DNA of 64,000 bases from Paenibacillus cymbidii (GCF_004764705.1 NZ_SHLX01000025.1:62001-126000); one strand, 5' to 3'; shown: positions 44,456 through 53,556, counted from the stretch's first letter. Program-made: numbers and translations. The notes: generated by a model from the letters alone, not told the origin.

Positions 44456-44644
44456 TGCGTTCTTCCTCTGACTTTTGAGGCTAGTCGCCGTTTGCCGCAG
44501 GTACTCGAAAATCTCGCTTTGCCGTTAACCTGACAACATCCCTCGTATTCCCCTTCCGAGGCTCCCGAGCGCAATACCGCACAGGGAAGCTCAGCCCCCC
44601 CCTCGCTCCCTACGATAATCCAAGCTTTTTCGCAAAAAAATCCA

Positions 44645-44673
44645 TTGTCCGCAGCGAATGAAACGACTACAAT
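44645..44673 (+). promoter_or_regulatory. SigmaA promoter of the iron-siderophore locus
   Basis: TTGTCC (44645-44650), 17 bases, TACAAT (44668-44673), directly followed by a Fur box. Confidence 0.75.
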
Positions 44674-44684
44674 ATGAATGCAAA

Positions 44685-44699
44685 TGAGAATCATTATCA
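44685..44699. promoter_or_regulatory. Fur box
   Basis: TGAGAATCATTATCA agrees with the Bacillus 7-1-7 Fur consensus TGATAATNATTATCA at all but one position. It covers the transcription start region, so iron-replete Fur should repress the operon. Confidence 0.85.
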
Positions 44700-44719
44700 A
44701 ATTCTGGAGGGGAATTATT

Positions 44720-45760
44720 TTGTTCGCCAAAAGCAAGCTGCTTCTGCTCGCCATCTCGCTGCTCGCGGTCGCTTTCATCGCCGCATGCGGAGCCAAAACC
44801 GAAACGAACGGCGCCGCCGCAAGCTCTTCGCCGTCGCCTTCCGCCAGCCCTGTGCCAACCGCTTCCGCCAGTCCGGCAGCCGCGTCGAAAACGCCCGCCG
44901 CCTCGGCGTCGCCGGCCGCGACCGAACGTACGATCACCGACGGCCAGAACCGCACCGTCAAAGTGCCGGCCAACCCGAAACGCGTCGTAGTACACCTGTA
45001 CGCGGCCGAACTGACGGCGCTCGGCGTCAAGCCGGTCGGCACGAACCTGATCAATGCTTCGCAGGTGCTGTCCGCCGATCAGCTGAAAGGCATCGAGGAT
45101 ACGGGCGCAACTGCGCCAAGCGCGGAAAAAGTGCTTTCGCTAAATCCCGACCTGATCGTGCTGCCGGACTATTTGGACCCCAAGGATATCGAAGCCATGT
45201 CCAAAATCGCGCCAACGGTCGTGCTGAAATATGCCGACGACGTGTTCACCCGACTGCGCACAATCGGCGACGTGCTGGGCAAATCGAAGGAAGCGGCCGA
45301 CTGGATCGCCAAATACGAAGCAAAAGCGAAAGAAAAGAAAGAACTGCTCAAATCGACGGTAAAACCGGGCGAAACGGCGGCGGCGTTCATTTCCTACCAG
45401 GACAAAATGCTGTACGTGTACGCCGGCCAAAATCTGGGCACGACGCTCTACGACGGACTCGGCTTCACCCCGCCGCCGAAAGTGGCGGAACTGCTGGCCA
45501 AAAACAAAAACCTGCCCTGGCAAAGCATCTCCGTCGAAGCGCTGCCGGAATATGCGGCCGACCGGATCTTCCTCGTCGTCAACGAAGCCAACGCCGACGT
45601 GAAGAAACGTTCGGACGAATTGATGAACAGCCCGGTCTGGCGCAATTTGCCCGCCGTCAAGAACGGCAAAGCCTACGTCATCGGCTCCAACTGGGCGCTG
45701 TACAATCCGCTGACGCTCGATATGCTGCTCGACGAAATGCCGAAGCTGCTGATGAAATAA
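44720..45760 (+). CDS. Iron-siderophore ABC transporter substrate-binding lipoprotein
   Basis: 346 aa. TTG 44720 is chosen: GGAGGGG lies 8 nt upstream and the product then starts with a lipoprotein signal (MFAKSKLLLLAISLL, lipobox IAAC, Cys23). A Ser/Pro/Ala linker of about 45 residues is followed by a class III (FepB/FhuD/FeuA-like) binding fold: NPKRVVVHLYAAELTALGVKPVG, LNPDLIVLP, and LPAVKNGKAYVIG. A Fur box precedes it. The next gene encodes an AraC protein whose C-terminal half is a relative of this protein. No permease or ATPase genes are present, so these must be elsewhere. Confidence 0.93.
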   Translation: MFAKSKLLLLAISLLAVAFIAACGAKTETNGAAASSSPSPSASPVPTASASPAAASKTPAASASPAATERTITDGQNRTVKVPANPKRVVVHLYAAELTALGVKPVGTNLINASQVLSADQLKGIEDTGATAPSAEKVLSLNPDLIVLPDYLDPKDIEAMSKIAPTVVLKYADDVFTRLRTIGDVLGKSKEAADWIAKYEAKAKEKKELLKSTVKPGETAAAFISYQDKMLYVYAGQNLGTTLYDGLGFTPPPKVAELLAKNKNLPWQSISVEALPEYAADRIFLVVNEANADVKKRSDELMNSPVWRNLPAVKNGKAYVIGSNWALYNPLTLDMLLDEMPKLLMK

Positions 45761-45784
45761 CCATGCCAGGCAGGTGAAGCCGCC

Positions 45785-47395
45785 ATGAAGCTTCCGAACC
45801 AAACGATTCCGATCGTCCACAAACCTCCGCACTTCTCGCTCGTTTCCGTGCAACTGGTGCGGCTGCCAAACGCCTGGGAATCGGGCAAAACCGTGCAACA
45901 CGACCGCGAGCTGCTGGCGGTGACGTCGGGCCGCGGCACGCTCGCGCTGAACGGCGCGCGGTATTCTCTCGTCCGCGGCAAGCTGTTCCTGCTCGCGCCG
46001 GGCGCGAACGCGGCGTTCGAAAGCGCGGCCGATTCGCCGCTGGAGCTGTACCGGCTGTCGTTCGACCTGCGGGTTGCCGATGCGGCGCCCGGCACGATCA
46101 GCGCGTGGCTGCTGAAGAGCGGCGAGCTTGCTTTCGATCCGTTCTACCGGGTCGAGGAGCTTCTGCAGGATGTATACATGAGCCGCGGCGGAGCCAACGA
46201 TCTGGACGCCTTCCGGCACTTGCTCCGGTTCCAGGAGCTGCTCGCCGCGCTGTACGACTATAACCGCACGCATACGCCGCAGTCCGGCGCCGTGCAGGAA
46301 GTGGAGCGGTCGATCGCTTACATGCATCGGCATTACCACGACGAATTGTCGGTCGACCAATTGGTGAAGGAATCCGGCATCGGGCGCTCGCAGTTCCACG
46401 CCTTGTTCAAATCGTTGACCGGCCGCACGCCGATCGACTATTTGAACGGCTTGCGCATCAATCGCGCCAAGGAGCTGCTGCTGCAGCCGGGCCACAAGCT
46501 GCGCGACGTCGCGCGCCGGGCCGGCTTCCGCGACGAATATTACTTCAGCCGGCGGTTCAAGCTGGCGGTCGGGGTTTCACCCGGTCATTTTGCCGAACGG
46601 CGCGGCGGAACGCAACGCGTGGTGGCGTTGCAGTTTCTCGGCGAGCTGGCGGCGCTTGGCGTCGTCCCGGTCGGCGCCCCCGTGTCGCTGCTGCAGTCGT
46701 GCGGCGACACGGCGCCGAAGATTCAGCGCCTGGACGAGCCGCTCGACGTTGGCCAGATCGGCGCGCTCCGGCCCGATCTCGTCATCGTGCCGAGCTTCGC
46801 CCCGCGCAGCTTGACCGCTCAATTGGAGCAGCTTGCGCCCGGGGTTATCGTCAACTGGTTTGACGATATCGAAGCGCGGCTTCGCGCCATCGGCGGCATG
46901 CTGGGCAAAATGGCGGAGGCCGAAGCCTGGATCGCCCGCTACGAGGCGAAAGCGGAGCAAACGCGGAACAAGCTGGCCGGCTCGATCCGGCCGGGCGAAA
47001 CGGCCACCGCCTTCATTTACGACGGCGCGCACCGCAAGCTGTTCGTTTACGGCGGCCATAATTTTGGCCACACGCTTTATCGCGGGCTGCGCTTCTCCGC
47101 CCCTGCCGGCTTGCGGCGCCTGATGGAAACAAACAGCCAGTTCAAATGGTCGCCAGTCGCGTTCGGCGCGATGGCGGACTTTGCCGGCGACCGGATTTTC
47201 CTTGCGGTGACGAACGACGAGGAGGCCCGGCACGATGTGCGGGACCTGCTCGGCAGCGAACACTGGCTGCAGCTGCCGGCCGTTGCGAACGGCACGGCTT
47301 ATGTCGTCGACGCCAAATGGGGCCATTACGATCCGCTGATGCTGGAGGCGCATCTGGATGAGATGGCACAGTTGCTCGGCGATCCGGGTCAATAA
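45785..47395 (+). CDS. Btr-like AraC regulator fused to a siderophore-binding domain
   Basis: 536 aa, cytoplasmic. Residues about 1-160 form a cupin-like part, about 170-275 the AraC DNA-binding domain (LVKESGIGRSQFHALFKSLT, AGFRDEYYFSRRFKLAVG), and about 280-530 a periplasmic-binding-protein-like domain without signal (LGELAALGVVPVGAP, RPDLVIVPSFAP, LPAVANGTAYVVD). This is the layout of B. subtilis Btr, which senses bacillibactin inside the cell and activates feuABC. The C-terminal domain is clearly related to the upstream lipoprotein (shared PGETA-AFI block, then LYVYAGQNLG versus LFVYGGHNFG). It starts 24 bases after that gene, hence co-transcribed and under Fur. Confidence 0.93.
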   Translation: MKLPNQTIPIVHKPPHFSLVSVQLVRLPNAWESGKTVQHDRELLAVTSGRGTLALNGARYSLVRGKLFLLAPGANAAFESAADSPLELYRLSFDLRVADAAPGTISAWLLKSGELAFDPFYRVEELLQDVYMSRGGANDLDAFRHLLRFQELLAALYDYNRTHTPQSGAVQEVERSIAYMHRHYHDELSVDQLVKESGIGRSQFHALFKSLTGRTPIDYLNGLRINRAKELLLQPGHKLRDVARRAGFRDEYYFSRRFKLAVGVSPGHFAERRGGTQRVVALQFLGELAALGVVPVGAPVSLLQSCGDTAPKIQRLDEPLDVGQIGALRPDLVIVPSFAPRSLTAQLEQLAPGVIVNWFDDIEARLRAIGGMLGKMAEAEAWIARYEAKAEQTRNKLAGSIRPGETATAFIYDGAHRKLFVYGGHNFGHTLYRGLRFSAPAGLRRLMETNSQFKWSPVAFGAMADFAGDRIFLAVTNDEEARHDVRDLLGSEHWLQLPAVANGTAYVVDAKWGHYDPLMLEAHLDEMAQLLGDPGQ

Positions 47396-48549
47396 GGTCC
47401 GGGAGGCTCCGATTCGGACAAAGCCAGTTGCCTGCCCGTTTCCGCATCGATGTAGACGGCCATTTTGTTGCCGGCCGGGTAAACGGCGGTCACGACCCAT
47501 ACCGGTCTGCCTTCGTCCCGTTCGTCGATCCGATAATCGTCGGTGAACGCAACCGACCACTCGGCGGATCCGCTCGAATCCATCTTCTGCCCGATCCGCA
47601 GCGCTTCCTGCTCGCCGATCGCCACTTTTGCGCCGAAAGGTTTGATCCAGGCGTCCCCTTGCCAGGAGGCGATGCGAATCCACAGCGTGCCTCCCGGCGA
47701 CGTCCATTTGGCGCTGGCCTTCACCTGCTGCGGCGCAATCGCACCCATCGGAATGACGTCCACATCCGGATATTTATGCAGCATCGTTTGCGCGGCGATA
47801 TCGAACGTTTCCTCCGTTTCCGTCGCGCCTTCCGGCACGGCGAACGCCCGGTTGATCCACGTATCGATCCCGGTCGCCGTATGAACGTGAAACCACCGAT
47901 CCCCGTATTTTTCAAAAGCCTGCACCGTTTGCGGTTGGATCACGCCACTGTCGCCGCCGTAGGGTACCGGTTGGTCGAACGTCGACGTCGTCGTCGGCAG
48001 CACGATCGTTTCGTTCCATTTCTGCACCGGAAACGTGCCGTCGCTAGCGGCGATCCACTTCGGTCCCGCCCATGTGTCGAGCAAATAGCCGGTGCCGAAC
48101 TTGCTGAAGTACATCGCGGTGGTATGCACCGTTTGCGGCGCGAGCGCCAGCCCCGTATCGCCGTTCGTTACCGGCGAGTCCAGCAGCGCCGCCGGCCGGC
48201 TCAGCCACAGCTCACCCTCCTCCTGCTGCACGTTCCCCAATTGCCGCAATTCCAGCGACAGCCAGCGCGTTCCTTGCCATGTCTGCGTTTGAAACCATCT
48301 GCGCTGCATGCCTTCGAACGGCGCCCGGCTCCATCCGGCTTCCGCCCCGGTCACGCGGATCTGCTGCGGCGCAAGCGCCCCGCTTGCCGCCGGCGCGTCC
48401 GGCGACGCATAGATCGACGTCTCCTGCAGCAGCGTTACGTTCACCTGCATCGGCGTCACCTGCGGCTCCTCTGCCGCCGCATGGCCGAACGGCAGCGTTG
48501 CCGCGCCGATCAACGCGAGAGTCGCCAGGCGACTCATCCTTTTTCCCAT
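47389..48549 (-). CDS. Exported protein with four GW/SH3-like repeats and a PepSY-like tail
   Basis: 386 aa. ATG 48549 after GGGGGAGAAACG; signal peptide MGKRMSRLATLALIGAATL with a cut after GHAAA. Four repeats of about 68 residues follow (about 32-95, 96-165, 166-232, 233-305), each with a hydrophobic strand, a L.PQ.V/I motif (LAPQQIRV, LAPQTVHT, IQPQTVQA, IAPQQVKA) and a closing W-x-G-x-x-W-I (GTRWLSL, GPKWIAA, GIDTWIN, GDAWIKP). The last 75 residues resemble a PepSY domain (VWVVTAVYPAGNKMAVYIDAETG). Such modules bind cell wall polymers or inhibit peptidases. The 3' end overlaps the Btr-like gene by 7 bases, convergently. Confidence 0.8.
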   Translation of the reverse strand: MGKRMSRLATLALIGAATLPFGHAAAEEPQVTPMQVNVTLLQETSIYASPDAPAASGALAPQQIRVTGAEAGWSRAPFEGMQRRWFQTQTWQGTRWLSLELRQLGNVQQEEGELWLSRPAALLDSPVTNGDTGLALAPQTVHTTAMYFSKFGTGYLLDTWAGPKWIAASDGTFPVQKWNETIVLPTTTSTFDQPVPYGGDSGVIQPQTVQAFEKYGDRWFHVHTATGIDTWINRAFAVPEGATETEETFDIAAQTMLHKYPDVDVIPMGAIAPQQVKASAKWTSPGGTLWIRIASWQGDAWIKPFGAKVAIGEQEALRIGQKMDSSGSAEWSVAFTDDYRIDERDEGRPVWVVTAVYPAGNKMAVYIDAETGRQLALSESEPPGPY

Positions 48550-48752
48550 CGTTCGTTTCTCCCCCGTCCCACATTCACTGGCACGATACATTCGTATATT
48601 AGACGTCATTAATGGTAAAATGTTGCTCGGCAGCACTTCCAATCGCAATCGGCCCGGCCGAATCGACGAACCGAAACCGTTCGTGATATGATAAAGGACG
48701 ATCGAATACAGACGGGCCGGCCGCCGGCCCGGAAACGAACAGGTGAATCGAA

Positions 48753-50282
48753 ATGGATTACATCGTACTCGACATTGAATTCAACGGGCGCAAATTCGCC
48801 AGCGACAAACCGATGGAAGTGATCGAAATCGGCGCCGTCCGACTGGACGACAAGCTGCGCCGGGTCGACGAATTTTCTTCCTTGGTCAAACCCGTCTATT
48901 TTGCCAAGCTGAACAGCTTCATCCGGCAAAAAACCGGCATCGAACAGGAAGGCATCGACCGCGCCCCCGGCTTCCCGGCCGTCATCCGCGATTTTATCGG
49001 CTGGCTGCGCCGCAGCGACTCGTTCCTGCTGCTTACCTGGGGCGGCGAAGATTTGAAGCGGATCATCTTCGATACCCGCATGCACAAGCTCGACGATTCC
49101 TTCTGGATGTCCGCGCCTTACTACGATTTGCTCAAAGGGTATTTGCGCAGCAAAGGGCTGACGAACGACGTCAGCGTGGAAGCCGCGGTGCGCGAGATCG
49201 GCATCGAGCCCGGCGCCGCAGCGCACCGCGCGCTCGAAGACGCGAAGATGACGGCCGACTTGTTCGTCTCCGTGTTTGCGAAGCTGGATATGAGCCGGAC
49301 GCAATTTTTCAAAGACACGTTTACGAACGCCAAGGAGCGCCGCCTGATCAAACAATGGGTGCGCACGATGCGTTCGCGCGGCGGTGCGCTGGATTGGCTG
49401 CCATTCACGGAAGCGTTCCTGCAAGGCAAGCTCGCGCTCGACGATCCGCGCAAGGCGGCGGAGCTCAAGGAAATTTTCGATGCCGAAATGGCCAAACCGG
49501 TTCCGGTCAAACCGGCTAAAGCGCTCGATTCCACGAAGCGCTTCACGAGCCGCGTCGGCAACTACGTCAAATTCCGGCCGAGCTACCCGCAGCAGGCGAT
49601 CGACTTTTTATATAAGGAGCTGGGGTTTGCCGCCGCATCCGCTATCGCCGACGTCGGCTCCGGCACGGGCATTTTCACCTCGCTGCTGCTGGATCGCGGC
49701 AGCCGCGTGTACGCCGTCGAACCGAACGATGCCATGCGCGAGGCGGCTGAACGCCAGTTTGCGGGTCGCCCCGGATTCGTGTCCCGCATCGGCACCGCCG
49801 AACAGACGGGGCTGGACGACGAGGCCGTCGACCGGATCGTGTGCGCCCAGTCGTTTCACTGGTTCGACCAGGAGAAGACGAAGGCGGAATTTGCCCGTGT
49901 GCTGCGCCCCGGCGGCATCGTGGCGCTCGTCTGGAACAATTGGCATTCCGTGCTCAACCCGTTCACGACCGATTACGAGGCGCTGCTGAACAACTTTGGA
50001 AACGACTACCAGCGCGTGCGACACACGAACATACAGGCGAGCGACTTCGAACGCTTTTTCAAAGACGGCGCCGTCCGCAAAATCACGTTCGGCAACTCGC
50101 AGCATTTCGATCTGGAAGGCGTGCAGGGAAGGCTGTTGTCTTCGTCCTACATTCCGGAAGAGGGAGAACCGCAGTACGACGCCATGATCGATGAGCTGCG
50201 GCGCATTTACGCCAAACATGCGGACGGGAACGGACAGGTCGCGTTCGACTATGTAACGGACATTTACTACGGGGAATTGTAA
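48753..50282 (+). CDS. Fusion of DEDDh 3'-5' exonuclease and class I SAM methyltransferase
   Basis: 509 aa in one uninterrupted frame; ATG 48753 follows AGGTGAATCGAA. Residues 1-180 are a DEDDh exonuclease: Asp7 and Glu9 in VLDIEF, Asp100 in WGGEDLKRI, and His158 with Asp163 in HRALEDAKM, close to the KapD/sporulation-inhibitor type. A helical linker of about 70 residues leads to a methyltransferase (about 258-509) starting STKRFTSRVGNYVKFRPSYP, with SAM motif ADVGSGTGIF at 299-308 and ALVWNNWHS. Both parts exist as separate proteins elsewhere. The enzyme is predicted to be cytoplasmic; RNA or DNA as shared substrate is a guess. Confidence 0.9.
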   Translation: MDYIVLDIEFNGRKFASDKPMEVIEIGAVRLDDKLRRVDEFSSLVKPVYFAKLNSFIRQKTGIEQEGIDRAPGFPAVIRDFIGWLRRSDSFLLLTWGGEDLKRIIFDTRMHKLDDSFWMSAPYYDLLKGYLRSKGLTNDVSVEAAVREIGIEPGAAAHRALEDAKMTADLFVSVFAKLDMSRTQFFKDTFTNAKERRLIKQWVRTMRSRGGALDWLPFTEAFLQGKLALDDPRKAAELKEIFDAEMAKPVPVKPAKALDSTKRFTSRVGNYVKFRPSYPQQAIDFLYKELGFAAASAIADVGSGTGIFTSLLLDRGSRVYAVEPNDAMREAAERQFAGRPGFVSRIGTAEQTGLDDEAVDRIVCAQSFHWFDQEKTKAEFARVLRPGGIVALVWNNWHSVLNPFTTDYEALLNNFGNDYQRVRHTNIQASDFERFFKDGAVRKITFGNSQHFDLEGVQGRLLSSSYIPEEGEPQYDAMIDELRRIYAKHADGNGQVAFDYVTDIYYGEL

Positions 50283-50301
50283 TTCGTCAGGGGGCTTTAA
50301 G

Positions 50302-51087
50302 ATGAGCGACATCATCGACGTGCGCGGCGTTTCATGGCGGCGCGACGACAAGACGCTGCTTCACGATATCGATTGGCAAGTGGCGCAAGGGGAACACTGG
50401 GCGATTCTCGGCCTGAACGGCTCCGGCAAAACGACGCTGCTGAACATGGTCAACGGCTACATCTGGGCGACCACCGGGCAAGTCAGCGTGTTCGGGCACC
50501 CTTTCGGCACGGTCGATTTGCGCGAGCTGCGCAAGTCGATCGGTTGGGTCAGCTCGTCGCTGCAGGAACGGATGCACATGAACGACCGCACGCAATCGAT
50601 CGTGGTCAGCGGCAAATTCGCGACGATCGGCTTGTACGACAAGCCGACGGCCGAGGATATGGCCAAAGCCGAGCGGCTGATGACGCAGCTCGGGGTTCGA
50701 CATTTGTACGACCGGACATACCAGACGTGCTCGCAAGGCGAAAAGCAGAAGCTGCTTATCGCCCGCGCGCTGATGGCTTCGCCGCGCCTGCTCATTCTCG
50801 ACGAGCCGTGCAACGGCCTCGACGTCTTCTCTCGCGAGCAGTTTCTCGACGGCATCGGCGAGTTGGCCGCGCAGCCGGATGCGCCGACGCTCATTTACGT
50901 GACGCACCACATCGAAGAAATCGTTCCGGCATTTACGAAGACGCTGCTCATTCGCAGCGGGAGCGTGTACCGCTCCGGCTCGACGCGCGACGTGCTGTCG
51001 TCGCAGCTGCTGAGCGACTTCTTCGGCTCGCGCGTCGAAGTCGACTGGTCTTACGACCGCGCCTGGCTCAAAGTCGCAACGAAGTAG
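50302..51087 (+). CDS. ABC transporter ATP-binding protein (YlmA type)
   Basis: 261 aa. Walker A GLNGSGKTT (about 37-45), signature CSQGEKQK, Walker B LLILDEPCNGLD, H-loop VTHH. The sequence (GEHWAILGLNGSGKTTLLNMV, SSSLQERMHMND) follows B. subtilis YlmA, an orphan ATPase with no cognate permease. ATG 50302 starts 19 bases after the exonuclease-methyltransferase gene, so the two are probably co-transcribed. Confidence 0.92.
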   Translation: MSDIIDVRGVSWRRDDKTLLHDIDWQVAQGEHWAILGLNGSGKTTLLNMVNGYIWATTGQVSVFGHPFGTVDLRELRKSIGWVSSSLQERMHMNDRTQSIVVSGKFATIGLYDKPTAEDMAKAERLMTQLGVRHLYDRTYQTCSQGEKQKLLIARALMASPRLLILDEPCNGLDVFSREQFLDGIGELAAQPDAPTLIYVTHHIEEIVPAFTKTLLIRSGSVYRSGSTRDVLSSQLLSDFFGSRVEVDWSYDRAWLKVATK

Positions 51088-51210
51088 GAAAAACTCCTAT
51101 CGGAGTCCATTCAGGATGAGCGACCGCGTTTAGCGGAAGTTTTTCATGCCAATCGGCAAGTTTCGGTGCGCTTCTGCGCTTCACCGAACTTAAACTTTCC
51201 GATGTGGTAA

Positions 51211-51238
51211 AAAGGAGCCGGGCAACCGGCTCCTTTTT
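51211..51238. terminator. Bidirectional terminator
   Basis: Stem AAAGGAGCCGG / CCGGCTCCTTT with GCAA loop, five T on plus and A-rich flank that gives T on minus; it serves both the ylmA-like and the YciI genes. Confidence 0.88.
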
Positions 51239-51248
51239 ACTTCGCGGC

Positions 51249-51521
51249 TTATTTATCCAGCGGGAACTCCAGGGCGCCCCATTCGCGCAGCTCCAGCGTG
51301 CGCGCCTTCTCCGCGATGACCGGATCGGCTTCGGCCAATTGTTGCGCTTCCTCGAACGAATCGGCACGGTAGATGACCATTCCGCCTTTTTTGTCGGTGA
51401 ACGGTCCGGCCATGACGACCTTGCCTTCCTTGTACAGCCCGTTCAAATATTCCAGGTGCGCGGGACGCACCTTGGCGTTCAGCTCGGCATCGATAATCGT
51501 TAAAGCGGCGACATAAAGCAT
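51249..51521 (-). CDS. YciI family protein
   Basis: 90 aa. ATG 51521 lies 10 nt after AAAGGAG; ATG 51530 would overlap the site. MLYVAALTIID at the start, RPAHLEYLNGLYKEGKVVMAGPF with the conserved His, and an aspartate-containing turn are the YciI/YCII signature (ferredoxin-like fold). Function is mostly unknown; some relatives have dehalogenase or cis-hydrolase-like roles. Confidence 0.9.
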   Translation of the reverse strand: MLYVAALTIIDAELNAKVRPAHLEYLNGLYKEGKVVMAGPFTDKKGGMVIYRADSFEEAQQLAEADPVIAEKARTLELREWGALEFPLDK

Positions 51522-51666
51522 CCGTTTCATTCTCCTTTGGGATAGGTTCGATAAGGCAGCGCTGCTTGTAGTGGATTCGCCGCCTGGCGCAAAAATCCTT
51601 GTCGCCGCCGCAAACTTTTCCATGGCACGCAAAAGCGGTTCCGGCATTCGTCCCGGAACCGCTCCT

Positions 51667-52602
51667 TTACGGCGATGGCTGCTGCACTGTCACGTGTTCG
51701 ATATGCAGTTCGCTGGTTCGACTCAAATCGACAAAATCGTCGTCGACCCGAACGAGCGGATGAAGCGGATTTTGCTGATTGAGCAGCACAATGACGCCCG
51801 TCCGGCCGTCGGTGAGCGACACCTCGTTGCCGAGCAGCGAATGCATGACGCGGTGGTAGAACAGATGGGCGATTTGCGGATCGAACGAACCGAACGCGTT
51901 ATCGCGCATTTCCCGCAGCACTTCGTAGAACGGGGAACGATCCTTGTACACGCGCGTCGACATCATGGCGTGAAACACATCGGCAACCGCCACGATGCGG
52001 CTGAACAGATCGATTTTGTCGCCTTGCAGGCCAAGCGGATACCCGCTGCCATCGAGCCGTTCGTGATGCTGCAGCGCAACAAGCGCCTGCCGGTGCGACG
52101 TGCCTACCGTTTCGCGAATCAATTCGTAGCCCCATACCGTATGCTGCTTGACAACTTCGAACTCCTGCTCGCTGAGCCGGTCGCGCTTGTTCAGGATATG
52201 CTGCGGCACGCGAATTTTGCCGATGTCGTGCAACGTTGCCGCTGTGGCCAACTGCAGCAAATCGCGTTCCTCGAGCTTGATCCATCTCCCGATCAGCGAA
52301 GCGACGATGCCGACGCCGACATGATGTCGACTGTCATAGGCGTCATTGGCCTGAATCGAAACGAACAGTTCGTACAAGTCCGGCTGTTCCGTGATGCGCA
52401 AAATATTCGAGACGACATGCTGGCGCACATCGGTTATCGGCAGCTTGTGCGTAAGCCGCGTTTCGTCGAGAAAGACTTGCATATGCCCCGTTATCGTTTC
52501 CAGTTCCGTTGCCAGATCGGCTGCCGCCCGCGAACCGAACTCCTCGGCCGCCTGCTCAGGCAAACTTGCGCCGTTCCATGGTGACTCCTGCAAAGACATC
52601 AT
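51667..52602 (-). CDS. HD-GYP domain protein (cyclic-di-GMP phosphodiesterase)
   Basis: 311 aa, soluble. HD motif at His125-Asp126 (LHDIGK), HHERLDGSGYP at 179-189 giving the GYP, and helices between typical of HD-GYP enzymes that hydrolyse cyclic di-GMP. The N-terminal about 75 residues and C-terminal 60 residues carry no known sensor. Two adjacent ATG codons (52602, 52599) follow GGAGGA; the second has the better distance. It is monocistronic. Confidence 0.92.
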   Translation of the reverse strand: MMSLQESPWNGASLPEQAAEEFGSRAAADLATELETITGHMQVFLDETRLTHKLPITDVRQHVVSNILRITEQPDLYELFVSIQANDAYDSRHHVGVGIVASLIGRWIKLEERDLLQLATAATLHDIGKIRVPQHILNKRDRLSEQEFEVVKQHTVWGYELIRETVGTSHRQALVALQHHERLDGSGYPLGLQGDKIDLFSRIVAVADVFHAMMSTRVYKDRSPFYEVLREMRDNAFGSFDPQIAHLFYHRVMHSLLGNEVSLTDGRTGVIVLLNQQNPLHPLVRVDDDFVDLSRTSELHIEHVTVQQPSP

Positions 52603-52705
52603 TCCTCCGTTCCAACCGGATGATGGCGGTGCTGTTGTCGAACATTACCTTTCATTGTACTTGCCCTTTCTGAACAAATTCTCAACAGTTTTCCGGAAAG
52701 AAAAA

Positions 52706-52725
52706 AACCGCCTGCGCAGGCGGTT
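52706..52725 (-). terminator. Rho-independent terminator
   Basis: Perfect AACCGCCTGC / GCAGGCGGTT palindrome with seven T following on the minus strand, just after the TIM-barrel gene. Confidence 0.9.
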
Positions 52726-52745
52726 CGAATCTTCGGACGGAGAAA

Positions 52746-53540
52746 TTACTCGGAAGCGGCTACCGCTTCTTTCAGCGTTGCCGCATCCTGCAGGAACTGC
52801 TCGTCCGATTCGCCTTTTACAAACTCGAGCATGGCGAATGGCGAACGGCCGGCTTGGTTGATGGTTCGCAGGAAGGCGATCCAATCCTCTTTGCCTTCGG
52901 CCAGAGGATGTTGAACGAGCTTCCGCTGCTCCGTAAGGGACGGCGTCCAATGAAACACATGAACATTGGCAAGCCACGGCAACATGCCGCGCAACGAATC
53001 CAGCCGCTGCGCCGCATCCATTTCGAGCGGGGGTTGCCAGTTGCTGCGCACGTTCGTATGGTCGATCTCGCGCAACAACTGCTCTGCCGACGCCGGCGTA
53101 TCGGTCAACGTATGGTTGTGGTATTCAAAATCGATCGTGATGCCGGCTTGAGCGGCCAAGTCGGCGATTCGCCGCGTATCGTCGGCCACCGTACGGCGCC
53201 ATTGCTCATCCGCCTCTTCCGAGGGGCGATCGCCCGCCCATACGCGGATGGCGGGAACGCCGAGCGCAATCGCCGTCTCCAGCACATTCTCGAAGCGCGG
53301 ATTGTCGGAGTTGCCTCTCGTTTTGCCACCCGTATAATAATAGGAACCGAACGACGTCAGCGCCAGCCCCGCTTCCTTCGTCCACTTGCCGACTTCGGCG
53401 GCGCGCTTCGCGTCGTTGTGCGGCACATGAATGTCGCCGCCCCATTCGATGCCGTCCAGGCCCGCTTGCTGCACAAGACGAATGATTTCCTCCGGCGTTT
53501 TCTTGCGAAACGTTACTGACAATAATCCGGTGCGGATCAT
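52746..53540 (-). CDS. Sugar phosphate isomerase/epimerase-like TIM-barrel protein
   Basis: 264 aa. ATG 53540 follows GGAGGAAATCAAC. AP-endonuclease family 2 barrel: GLDGIEWGGDIHVP, ALTSFGSYYYTGG, IRVWAGDRPSEEAD, TIDFEYHNHTLTDT (metal-binding Glu and His) and a late MLEFVKGES with Glu. The family includes xylose isomerase-like epimerases and inosose dehydratases. It starts 16 bases after the inositol-monophosphatase-type gene, so a two-gene operon on inositol-like or sugar phosphates is possible. Confidence 0.9.
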   Translation of the reverse strand: MIRTGLLSVTFRKKTPEEIIRLVQQAGLDGIEWGGDIHVPHNDAKRAAEVGKWTKEAGLALTSFGSYYYTGGKTRGNSDNPRFENVLETAIALGVPAIRVWAGDRPSEEADEQWRRTVADDTRRIADLAAQAGITIDFEYHNHTLTDTPASAEQLLREIDHTNVRSNWQPPLEMDAAQRLDSLRGMLPWLANVHVFHWTPSLTEQRKLVQHPLAEGKEDWIAFLRTINQAGRSPFAMLEFVKGESDEQFLQDAATLKEAVAASE

Positions 53541-53556
53541 GTTGATTTCCTCCATT

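Noticed and set aside
51088..51210. Imperfect inverted repeat with GGTG/CACC arms as possible RNA gene
   Set aside because: Pairing is patchy and no promoter is visible; it may be another repeat family, but one copy is not enough to claim it.
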